A DNA stretch of 14,243 nucleotides from Pseudomonadota bacterium (GTDB taxonomy: Bacteria; Pseudomonadota; Gammaproteobacteria; Burkholderiales; Burkholderiaceae_B). Positions within the stretch are counted from its first letter, which is position 1; each line of letters starts with the position of its first letter. Shown here one piece after another: positions 5,894 to 12,095 of this stretch. Made by a program: the position numbers and the translations under genes. The notes under the pieces were generated by a model. It did not search any database. It saw only the letters and a list, made by a program, of their open reading frames with translations, and was not told the DNA's origin. The stretch spans positions 1-14,243 of the forward strand of contig JAEXOO010000011.1 of assembly GCA_023439305.1 (NCBI GenBank), written 5' to 3'.

Positions 5894-6328
5894 ATGACGA
5901 ATACCGTCGCCCTGCAAGCCTGTGAACGCCTGATACTGGATCTGGCACACTTCAACGATACGGGGCAATGGGGGCGCTTGGCGGACTTGTTCATCGAAGA
6001 CGGGATCTTGCGCCATCCGCTGGACGAGGGCCGTGCGACACAAGGCCGCCAGGCCATACAAGAACGCATGGCCCTGCGGCCGGATCATCTCCAGTCGGTT
6101 CATGTCTGCACCAATATGCGCCTGAGCCCGCTGTCCCCGCAAACGCTGGAAGGCACCACGTACTACACCGTCTACCTGTACGACCTGGGTCATCCCCGAC
6201 AAACGCCCCAGGCGCATGTCGGCGTATACGAAGACCGGTTCCAGCTCGACCACGGCACATGGCGCCTGGCCGAACGGCGCGGGCAGACCCGCCTGCACAT
6301 ACCTGTCCAGGAAGGAGTATGCCCATGA
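5894..6328 (+). CDS. NTF2/SnoaL-like fold protein, first of a tandem pair
   Basis: This is a 144-residue cytoplasmic protein that looks like the SnoaL-like/NTF2 superfamily, which includes small hydratases, isomerases and the beta subunits of Rieske oxygenases. Helical start LQACERLILDLAHFNDTGQW, then LADLFIEDGILRHPL, GRQAIQERM, SVHVCTNM and a beta-rich end (YYTVYLYD, VGVYEDRFQL, WRLAERR) follow the family pattern. It is clearly paralogous to the next gene: both have RLILD-A-FND, LF-EDG, GR-AI and HVCTN blocks. GGAG lies 6 nt before the ATG. It leads its own short operon behind a probable operator. The function is unknown; processing of a ring-oxidation product, or acting as an accessory subunit, are guesses from context. 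Confidence 0.75.
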   Translation: MTNTVALQACERLILDLAHFNDTGQWGRLADLFIEDGILRHPLDEGRATQGRQAIQERMALRPDHLQSVHVCTNMRLSPLSPQTLEGTTYYTVYLYDLGHPRQTPQAHVGVYEDRFQLDHGTWRLAERRGQTRLHIPVQEGVCP

Positions 6329-6735
6329 GCCTAGCCGACGCCCTATGTCGACGTCTGATCCTGGACTTCGCCTGCTTCAATGACCAACGCGAATTCCAGC
6401 GCCTGGGCGCGCTGTTCCATGAAGACGGAGAATTCCAGCGCCCGCTGACGCCCGACATCACCCTGAGCGGCCGCACGGCCATCGTCCAGGCCATGCAGGC
6501 CAAACCGCCCGACCAACGCTCGCTACATGTGTGCACCAATATCGTGCTGCTGCGCGACAGCGCGCAGCGCATGACGGCCCGCACCCGCTTTACGGTCTAT
6601 GGGTATCAAGCTGCAGAATCGGCTCCCGACGCACACAGCCTGCACCTGGGCTGGTATCACGATCTGTTCACTCTGCGCGCCGGGCAATGGCGCATACAGC
6701 ACCGACGCGGCCATTTGCAGGCCGCTCTGCTCTAG
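6325..6735 (+). CDS. NTF2/SnoaL-like fold protein, second of a tandem pair
   Basis: This 136-residue paralogue of the preceding gene shares its blocks RRLILDFACFND, LGALFHEDGEF, GRTAIVQAM, SLHVCTN, FTVYGY and WRIQHRRG, by eye at well under half identity, so the duplication is not recent. I chose the ATG at 6325. It overlaps the previous stop as ATGA and sits 7 nt after GGAAGGAG, whereas the ATG at 6319 is only 1 nt from that site. Its TAG stop overlaps the lysR stop on the other strand within CTAG. No substrate can be named. Keeping both paralogues side by side hints that they form a heteromer or act on successive compounds; that is inference. Confidence 0.75.
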   Translation: MSLADALCRRLILDFACFNDQREFQRLGALFHEDGEFQRPLTPDITLSGRTAIVQAMQAKPPDQRSLHVCTNIVLLRDSAQRMTARTRFTVYGYQAAESAPDAHSLHLGWYHDLFTLRAGQWRIQHRRGHLQAALL

Positions 6736-7652
6736 ACGAGCGGCGGCGCCGGGTCGGGCAAGCTGAAAAGCTGAGCGCGCAGCCACTGATGCGCCGGAGC
6801 CTTGTGATAGCGCGCGTGCCAGAAAACATTGACGCAAAAGGGCGGCAAATCCACAGGCAGCGCACAGAAAGCCAGACCGAACTGAGCGGCATGGGCGAGC
6901 GCGAAAATGCGCGGCACTGTCGCGATCAAGTCCGAGGACAGCAGCAGATAAGGGATGCTGCCGAAGTGCGACACTCGCACCTGCGCCTGACGTCGCACCT
7001 GCTGCTTTTGCAGCAATTCCTCCAGCTTGCCGTGGCCGGGGTCGGGCGACTCGATCGCGATGTGCCGCGCCTGCAAATAGGCCTCCTGTGTCATAGCCTG
7101 CGCGCCGAACACCGGATGATCGCGCCGATACAGGCAGACGTAATCGTGCTCGAACAAGCGGCGCTGAAAATAGCCGGCCTCCAGGTGCGGCAACAGTCCC
7201 ACCGCGACATCCACGCGCCCCGACTCCATCTGCTCCTTGAGCGACTGCGGCGTATAACGCACCGACTGCAGCATGACGTTGGGCGCTTGTTCACGCAAGC
7301 GCGTCAGCAGGCGCGGCAGCAGATACGCCTCGCCGAAGTCTGTGGTCGCCAGCGTGAACGTGCACGAGGCCCGGGCCGCATCGAACTCGACTTTCTGGCT
7401 CAAGGCCTGCCGCAAGGTCTCCAGGGCGCTGATCACGGGACCGGCCAGCTCCTGGGCATAGGCCGTAGGCTGCATGCCCTTGGATGTGCGCTGAAAGAGG
7501 TCGTCATCCAGCACAGTGCGCAGACGATTCAAAGCGCTGCTGATGGTGGGTTGGCTGACGTTCAGATTCTCGGCCGCCTGGGACACATTGCCCGTCTTGA
7601 GCAATTCATTGAAGACCACCAGCAAGTTCAGATCGACGTTCTCCAGTTCCAT
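6732..7652 (-). CDS. LysR-type regulator of the NahR/NagR group
   Basis: This 306-residue transcription regulator resembles NahR/NagR (salicylate-responsive activators of naphthalene and salicylate genes) along its whole length, as I remember those proteins. The N-terminus MELENVDLNLLVVFNELL is followed by the helix-turn-helix VSQAAENLNVSQPTISSALNRLR (23-45), then LDDDLFQRTSKGMQPT. The effector domain has VDVAVGLLPHLEAGYFQRRLFEHDYVCLYRRDHPV and, near the end, NVFWHARYHK. It is divergent from the reductase gene, which it probably activates, and convergent with the NTF2-like genes. AAGGG lies 6 nt before the start. A LysR box lies about 12-26 bp upstream, suggesting autoregulation. The effector is probably a benzoate- or salicylate-like acid, but that is inferred. 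Confidence 0.9.
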   Translation of the reverse strand: MELENVDLNLLVVFNELLKTGNVSQAAENLNVSQPTISSALNRLRTVLDDDLFQRTSKGMQPTAYAQELAGPVISALETLRQALSQKVEFDAARASCTFTLATTDFGEAYLLPRLLTRLREQAPNVMLQSVRYTPQSLKEQMESGRVDVAVGLLPHLEAGYFQRRLFEHDYVCLYRRDHPVFGAQAMTQEAYLQARHIAIESPDPGHGKLEELLQKQQVRRQAQVRVSHFGSIPYLLLSSDLIATVPRIFALAHAAQFGLAFCALPVDLPPFCVNVFWHARYHKAPAHQWLRAQLFSLPDPAPPLV

Positions 7653-7661
7653 GGACGGCCC

Positions 7662-7692
7662 TTATTGACGCGCTTAATAGTAGGTATTGACC
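7662..7692. promoter_or_regulatory. LysR-type operator between lysR and the reductase gene
   Basis: ATT (7664-7666) and AAT (7676-7678) flank exactly 9 nt, giving the ATx-N9-xAT/T-N11-A form of LysR boxes; with neighbouring bases it reads TTATT-N9-AATAG. ATTGAC occurs at 7664-7669 and again at 7686-7691, 22 bp apart. On the minus strand a -10-like TACTAT (7682-7677) overlaps it, as expected for autorepression of lysR. The site lies 70-100 bp before the reductase start codon, a normal distance for activation of that operon. No good sigma-70 promoter is visible there without an activator. Confidence 0.6.
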
Positions 7693-7759
7693 AGACTGCG
7701 TTGCGACACTTCCCGCTCGAAAGGATGATCAAACCATCGCAAGACATCCAGAGCAAGCC

Positions 7760-8752
7760 ATGAATCTCACTATATCAGCGGGTCAGCACGATGTGCATTT
7801 CCAGGCAGGCGAGCGCTTGCTGGACGTGCTGCAAGCGAACCGAATCCCCGTGTCCTACAGCTGCATGGCCGGGCGCTGCGGCACATGCCGTTGCAAACTG
7901 GTGGCCGGACAGGTTCGCGAACTGGACGAACAGGGCCGGCCCCTGGCCGCCCCGCAACCCGGCTCCTACGTGCTGGCCTGTCAGAGTTTCCTGGAGTCCG
8001 ACTGTCAGATCGACATTCCCGACGCACAGGACATTGTCGTCTTTCCCGCACGCACGCTCAAAGGCACGGTGCAGGCTCTGGACCGGGTCAGCCACGACAT
8101 CTGTCGCCTGCAACTGCGCGTCAACCAACCGTTGGACTACGCCCCCGGCCAGTATGCCCTGCTGCAATTTCCCGATGGCGTGCGCCGCCCCTATTCCATG
8201 GCCACGACGGCCGGCGGGGACACGCTGGAATTCCACATCCGGCTGGTGCCGGGCGGCGCCGCCTCGGACTGGGTAGGCCGACAACTGAAGGTGGGCGACA
8301 AGCTGAAGGTCAGCGGCCCGCTGGGCACTTCCTACTTGCGCGCCAGTCACCGCGGACCTGTGATCTGCGTCGCCGGCGGCACGGGCCTGGCGCCTGTGCT
8401 GTGCATACTGCGCGCCATCCGCGAACGCGGTCTGGACAACCCTTTGCACGTCTACGTCGGCGCCCGCAGCCAGCGCGACCTGTACGGGCTGGACTGGCTG
8501 CAGGATCTGGCCGCCCAATTGCCGTCCATGACGCTGCATGTAGTCCTGGACGAAGGCGGGCCGGCCCCCTTGCGCACCGGACGCGTGACCGACGCTCTGC
8601 TCCAGGACTGCGCCGCCGCAGACTTGACGGACTGGCGCGCCTACCTGTGCGGCGCTCCCGCCATGGTGGAGTCCGCCACCCGCTTGCTGCAGCAGCGCCG
8701 TCTGAATCCCGAGCGCATCCACCTGGACGCTTTTTATCCCCAGACGGCCTGA
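7760..8752 (+). CDS. Ferredoxin-NAD(P)H reductase component of a Rieske oxygenase (NahAa/NagAa-like)
   Basis: This 330-residue electron-transfer flavoprotein takes hydride from NAD(P)H and passes electrons to the Rieske ferredoxin. Residues 1-85 form a plant-type [2Fe-2S] domain with ligands C35, C40, C43 and C74 (SYSCMAGRCGTCRC ... LACQS). An FAD-binding barrel follows, with RPYSMA near 142, and then an NAD-binding domain with GGTGLAPVLCIL near 205 and the terminal CGAPAMVES ... HLDAFYP. The whole sequence resembles the naphthalene/salicylate reductases NahAa and NagAa as I remember them. It is the first gene of a plus-strand operon, 107 bp from the divergent lysR. The ribosome binding site is poor, and the next gene starts 17 nt after its stop. 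Confidence 0.92.
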   Translation: MNLTISAGQHDVHFQAGERLLDVLQANRIPVSYSCMAGRCGTCRCKLVAGQVRELDEQGRPLAAPQPGSYVLACQSFLESDCQIDIPDAQDIVVFPARTLKGTVQALDRVSHDICRLQLRVNQPLDYAPGQYALLQFPDGVRRPYSMATTAGGDTLEFHIRLVPGGAASDWVGRQLKVGDKLKVSGPLGTSYLRASHRGPVICVAGGTGLAPVLCILRAIRERGLDNPLHVYVGARSQRDLYGLDWLQDLAAQLPSMTLHVVLDEGGPAPLRTGRVTDALLQDCAAADLTDWRAYLCGAPAMVESATRLLQQRRLNPERIHLDAFYPQTA

Positions 8753-8769
8753 GCGCCGCAGGAGCCAAA

Positions 8770-9096
8770 ATGACTGACTGGAATGATGTAGCCGCCGACG
8801 CGGACCTGCTGGAAGACGAAACGCTGGCCTGTACCGGCCCGGACGGCGACATCACGCTGTACCGCGTTCAAGGCCAGGTCTATGCCACCCAGGCCATGTG
8901 CACCCATGGCAACGCCCGTCTGTGCGACGGCTATCTGGAGGGCCACGAAATCGAATGCCCGCTGCACCAGGGCCGCTTTGACGTACGCAGCGGCGCCATT
9001 GTCTGCGGACCCATGACCCAGCCCCTGCAGATCTACGAAACCCGCATTCAAGACGGACGCATATGGCTGCGCCAGATGGCCAGCGTCAACGAATAA
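8770..9096 (+). CDS. Rieske-type [2Fe-2S] ferredoxin of the oxygenase
   Basis: This 108-residue small ferredoxin shuttles electrons from the reductase to the oxygenase. The Rieske ligands are C44 and H46 (MCTHGNARLCDG) and C63 and H66 (CPLHQGRFD), with the usual 16-residue gap. The C-terminal part, GPMTQPLQIYETRIQDGRIWL, is typical of NahAb/NagAb/AndAb-type ferredoxins. I chose the ATG at 8770 because AGGAG (8760-8764) precedes it by 5 nt. Having both a reductase with its own plant-type cluster and a separate Rieske ferredoxin makes this a three-component (class III) system, like naphthalene dioxygenase and salicylate 5-hydroxylase. Confidence 0.94.
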   Translation: MTDWNDVAADADLLEDETLACTGPDGDITLYRVQGQVYATQAMCTHGNARLCDGYLEGHEIECPLHQGRFDVRSGAIVCGPMTQPLQIYETRIQDGRIWLRQMASVNE

Positions 9097-9121
9097 AACC
9101 CCACCGACAGGAGACAAAACC

Positions 9122-10384
9122 ATGTCCGCCCCCCACCACGACTACACCGACCGGCAATGGCCGTCGGCAGATTACACCCGTACTCCGTACTGGGTCTTCA
9201 CCGACCAGGATGTCTTTGACCGTGAAATGGAACGTGTCTTCCGCGGCCCGCATTGGAACTTCCTGGCGCTGGATTGCGAGATCCCCCATTCAGGCGATTT
9301 CGTGACCCGATTCGTGGGCACCACGCCTGTGGTCGTACAGCGCCAGGAAGACGGCAGCGTGAACTCCTACGTGAACCGCTGCTCGCACAAGGGCATGCAA
9401 GTAGTGCGCGAACTGAAAGGCAACAGCCCCACACACACCTGTCCCTACCACCAATGGTGCTACAAGAGTGACGGCAGCCTGACCGGCGTGCCCTTGCAGC
9501 GCGGCGACAAAGGCCATGGCGGCATGCCGGCGGATTTCGACAAAAAGAACCATGGCATGCGCCCCCTGCGGGTCGAGAGCCTGTCGGGCGTGATCTTCGG
9601 CACCCTGAGCGAGGACGCCCCTGCCCTGGCGGATTACCTGGGCGAGTCCGTCGTGCGACGCATACGCCAGACCGTGCCGCGCGCGCTGCGGGTCAGCGGC
9701 TACAACCGCCACACCCTGAAGGCCAACTGGAAATTGTTCGCGGAAAACTCCCGCGATGCCTACCACGCCCCCATGCTGCACCCGTTCCTGCCCACCTTCG
9801 GCCTGATGAACCCGTCGGACCGGGGCTCGTGCGAAATCAGCCCCAACCACTTCCATTCCATCATCAGCATCTTCAACGATGCCGATGACTCGCGCACCCA
9901 GCGCGGCAAGCAGGCCCATCACGGCCCCCAGCTGGAAGACCCTACGCTGGTGGCCGGCTTCAAGGAAAACGACGACGGCCTGAGCCTGAATGTCATTTCC
10001 ATCTTTCCCAGCACCCTGTTCACCTGCGTGGGCAACACCTTATCCGTTCGCCAGATACGGCCCAAGAGCCCCGATACGGTGGAACTGCTTTATACCCATT
10101 TTGGCTTCGAGGACGACAGTGACGAGCAGCGCGCCATGCGCCGCAAGCAATCCAATCTGTTCGGGCCGGCGGGCTATGTGGCCATCGAGGACGTGGAAGC
10201 GCTGGAGCTGGTGCAATCGGCCATAGGCCGGGGCGAGCACCGCGAACATTCCCTGATCGAAATGGGCGGACGCAGCGTGGACAACCAGCAGCACGTCGTC
10301 ACCGAATTGCCCATACGGGGTTTCTGGAAAGGCTACAGCACCGTCATGGGCTACCTGCCCGCCGAATCGACTCAAGGAGCATGA
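9122..10384 (+). CDS. Rieske non-heme iron oxygenase, large (alpha) subunit, AndAc/NagG-like
   Basis: This 420-residue catalytic subunit hydroxylates an aromatic ring with O2. The Rieske ligands are C87 and H89 (NRCSHKG) and C107 and H110 (CPYHQWCY). The mononuclear iron site is in NWKLFAENSRDAYHAPMLH, with bridging D212 and ligands H215 and H220. The third ligand is probably D357 in AIEDVEALELVQ. Blocks such as THTCPYHQWCY, LTGVPLQRG and GGMPADFD resemble anthranilate 1,2-dioxygenase AndAc and salicylate 5-hydroxylase NagG. The usual CxHRG is CSHKG here. The likely substrate is an ortho-substituted benzoate, but anthranilate, salicylate, halobenzoate and aminobenzenesulfonate cannot be told apart. 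AGGAG lies 8 nt before the start. Confidence 0.92.
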   Translation: MSAPHHDYTDRQWPSADYTRTPYWVFTDQDVFDREMERVFRGPHWNFLALDCEIPHSGDFVTRFVGTTPVVVQRQEDGSVNSYVNRCSHKGMQVVRELKGNSPTHTCPYHQWCYKSDGSLTGVPLQRGDKGHGGMPADFDKKNHGMRPLRVESLSGVIFGTLSEDAPALADYLGESVVRRIRQTVPRALRVSGYNRHTLKANWKLFAENSRDAYHAPMLHPFLPTFGLMNPSDRGSCEISPNHFHSIISIFNDADDSRTQRGKQAHHGPQLEDPTLVAGFKENDDGLSLNVISIFPSTLFTCVGNTLSVRQIRPKSPDTVELLYTHFGFEDDSDEQRAMRRKQSNLFGPAGYVAIEDVEALELVQSAIGRGEHREHSLIEMGGRSVDNQQHVVTELPIRGFWKGYSTVMGYLPAESTQGA

Positions 10385-10386
10385 AG

Positions 10387-10878
10387 ATGGAACAGATGAT
10401 GGAGATGGACCTGGACGTGCTCGAGCGCGAAGTGAACCGTCTAAACCAGCACTACGCGCGCATTCTGGATGACGACAGGCTGGAAGAATGGCCCGGGCTG
10501 TTCACCCAGGATTGCCTGTACGCCATCCACCCGCGCGAGAACCGACAAGCCGGCCTGGAGGGCTACTGGCTGTATTTCGACAATAACGCCATGTTGCGCG
10601 ACCGGGTGACTTCCCTGCGCCAGGCCAATCTATACAACATTCACCAGGACCGGCGTATCGTGACCGGCGTACTGGTGGACGAAGTACGGGACGGCGTCAT
10701 CCATGCCCGCGCCTCCTATCTGATTCTGCAATCGGACGTGGAAGGACGCGGCCGCCTCTTTAGCACCGGCGAATACCTGGACCGTCTGGTGGAAACCGAC
10801 CAGGGCCTGCGTTTTGCGCAGCGCATCGTCGTGCCCGACAGTTTCAACCTGGAAGGCCTGGTCGCTATTCCTTTCTGA
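10387..10878 (+). CDS. Rieske oxygenase, small (beta) subunit
   Basis: This 163-residue structural subunit has an NTF2-like cone fold and pairs with the preceding alpha subunit in an (alpha-beta)3 oxygenase. Family features are LNQHYARILDDDRLEEWPGLFTQDCLYAIHPREN, the mid-part SLRQANLYNIHQDRRIVTGV, YLILQSD and the end RIVVPDSFNLEGLVAIPF. I chose the ATG at 10387, 7 nt after AAGGAG (10374-10379). The ATG at 10381, which overlaps the alpha stop as ATGA, is only 1 nt from that site and would add two residues (Met-Lys). Tight coupling with alpha fits the need for equal amounts of both subunits. Confidence 0.92.
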   Translation: MEQMMEMDLDVLEREVNRLNQHYARILDDDRLEEWPGLFTQDCLYAIHPRENRQAGLEGYWLYFDNNAMLRDRVTSLRQANLYNIHQDRRIVTGVLVDEVRDGVIHARASYLILQSDVEGRGRLFSTGEYLDRLVETDQGLRFAQRIVVPDSFNLEGLVAIPF

Positions 10879-10884
10879 CAACCA

Positions 10885-10930
10885 GCGGGGCGGTCCGCCC
10901 CGCGCCTGCCTGCGGACACCCTTCCGCAGG
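10885..10930 (+). other. Two consecutive GC-rich hairpins between oxygenase and binding-protein genes
   Basis: GCGGGGCGG (10885-10893) mirrors CCGCCCCGC (10895-10903). CCTGCGGA (10909-10916) mirrors TCCGCAGG (10923-10930) around a 6-nt loop. Neither is followed by a T-run, so they are not classical terminators. They could slow or partly stop transcription, or protect the upstream oxygenase mRNA from 3' decay, letting the binding-protein gene be expressed at a different level. Confidence 0.6.
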
Positions 10931-10944
10931 TTCCGGAGACCGAC

Positions 10945-11976
10945 ATGCTGAGACGACGCTTTACCCCCTTCCTGCGCCGCTGCCTGGCTCTGGCGCTGCT
11001 GGGCCTGCTGCTGACAGCACGGCCCGCCTGGTCCCAGCCGCTGCGCCTGCAGGTGCTGCCCGGCAATATCGCCAGCCTTTACCCCTTCCTGAGCGTAGAG
11101 CAGGGCTTTTACAAACAAGTCGGCCTGGACGTGCAGATCGTCGCCATGAACAGCGGCGTGCAAGCCAGTTCGGCCATGGCCTCCAAGAGCATTGATGTGA
11201 TCATGAACATGCCTGACAACATGATTCTGCTCAAGCAGCGCGGCTTCAACAGTGTGGTGGTCATGGGCAACGCCGTGCAATTTCCCTTCTTTCTGATTGC
11301 CGCCGACCAACCCGACCTGAAGATAGCCCAGAAAAGCTATACCGAAATCCTGCCGCAGCTCAAGGACCGGACTGTCGGAGTCTACGGCCTGGGTACCTCC
11401 ACGGACCGTTTCGTACAGCAGCTCGTGCGCGGTGCAGGACTGCCGGACAACTACCTGAAGCGCACTGCGACCGGCGGTCCGGCACAGACACTGGCCATGC
11501 TCAAGACCGGCAAGATGAGCCTGTTCTCGGACGTCTATGCCTCCGGACTGCTGGCCGAGCAGATGGGACTGGGCAGGATTATCCTGGATTGCGCGCAGGC
11601 CGCCTGTCCAGACACCATCGAGAAAGGCAGCAAGATGGCGCTGGCTTATTTCACCCGCGACGACTATCTGGCCCAGAACCCGGATCAGATCCGTCGCCTG
11701 GTCCAGGCGCACGCCCTGGCAGATGCCTGGATGCGCCGGCCTGAAAACCAGCCTGCTCTGCTGGCCGCCCTGAAAAAACTGCTGCCTGTCCCCGACATTG
11801 CCCAACCGGAACGCTACTACGAGCAGGTCGCCCAACGCGTGCCTGAGTTCTTCGGGCTGAAAGTCAGCCTGTCCGCCCTGCAGGCCATCCAGCAGGGCCT
11901 GCTCGATGCGGGCGAAATTCCTGCGCCCATGGACATGAGCCAGATGATCTGGGCCCAGGCCGATCGCGCCGATTGA
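10945..11976 (+). CDS. Orphan periplasmic substrate-binding protein, NMT1/SsuA-TauA-like
   Basis: This 343-residue secreted protein has an Arg-rich start, a Leu/Ala hydrophobic core and a probable signal-peptidase site after ARPAWS (about residue 31). The mature part opens LRLQVLPGNIASLYPFLSVEQGFYKQVGLDVQIV, the pattern of the NMT1/THI5-like family that binds sulfonates, taurine, nitrate or pyrimidine-like compounds. Then come SSAMASKSIDVIMNMPDN and a GLGTSTDRF lobe. GGAG lies 7 nt upstream. No ABC permease or ATPase gene is nearby, so it must use a transporter encoded elsewhere or act as a sensor protein. Being last in the oxygenase operon, it probably captures the aromatic substrate, possibly an arylsulfonate; this is inference. 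Confidence 0.85.
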   Translation: MLRRRFTPFLRRCLALALLGLLLTARPAWSQPLRLQVLPGNIASLYPFLSVEQGFYKQVGLDVQIVAMNSGVQASSAMASKSIDVIMNMPDNMILLKQRGFNSVVVMGNAVQFPFFLIAADQPDLKIAQKSYTEILPQLKDRTVGVYGLGTSTDRFVQQLVRGAGLPDNYLKRTATGGPAQTLAMLKTGKMSLFSDVYASGLLAEQMGLGRIILDCAQAACPDTIEKGSKMALAYFTRDDYLAQNPDQIRRLVQAHALADAWMRRPENQPALLAALKKLLPVPDIAQPERYYEQVAQRVPEFFGLKVSLSALQAIQQGLLDAGEIPAPMDMSQMIWAQADRAD

Positions 11977-11984
11977 ACCTCGCC

Positions 11985-12001
11985 GGGCGGCTCGGCCGCC
12001 C
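11985..12001 (+). other. GC hairpin after the binding-protein gene
   Basis: GGGCGGC (11985-11991) pairs perfectly with GCCGCCC (11995-12001) across a TCG loop, 8 nt after the stop codon. There is no T-run, so it is at best a weak or factor-assisted terminator between the oxygenase operon and hslVU. Some read-through into hslV is possible. Confidence 0.5.
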
Positions 12002-12044
12002 CGCATGACCCGATCCGGCTTCACAAGTCCGATACAAATCCAGC

Positions 12045-12072
12045 CTTGAAATTCCTTCCGCCATCCCCAGAT
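12045..12072 (+). promoter_or_regulatory. Sigma-32 (RpoH) heat-shock promoter of hslVU
   Basis: CTTGAAA (12045-12051) matches the RpoH -35 perfectly. After 13 nt, CCCCAGAT (12065-12072) matches the -10 consensus CCCCATNT at all but one defined position. The expected start, near 12080, leaves a leader of about 16 nt holding AGGAAGG (12084-12090) before the hslV ATG. hslVU is a classic heat-shock operon in E. coli, so signal and gene agree. Confidence 0.85.
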
Positions 12073-12095
12073 GGAAGTCTTACAGGAAGGAACTC

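Noticed and set aside
5894..6735. NTF2-like genes as extra Rieske oxygenase beta subunits
   Set aside because: The fold class fits, but they are shorter than the true beta subunit here and there is no alpha subunit partner next to them, so I keep the neutral name.
10630..12024. 464-codon minus-strand frame over the beta subunit and binding-protein genes
   Set aside because: It crosses two recognised plus-strand genes and the hairpin region between them; no motif or start signal supports it.
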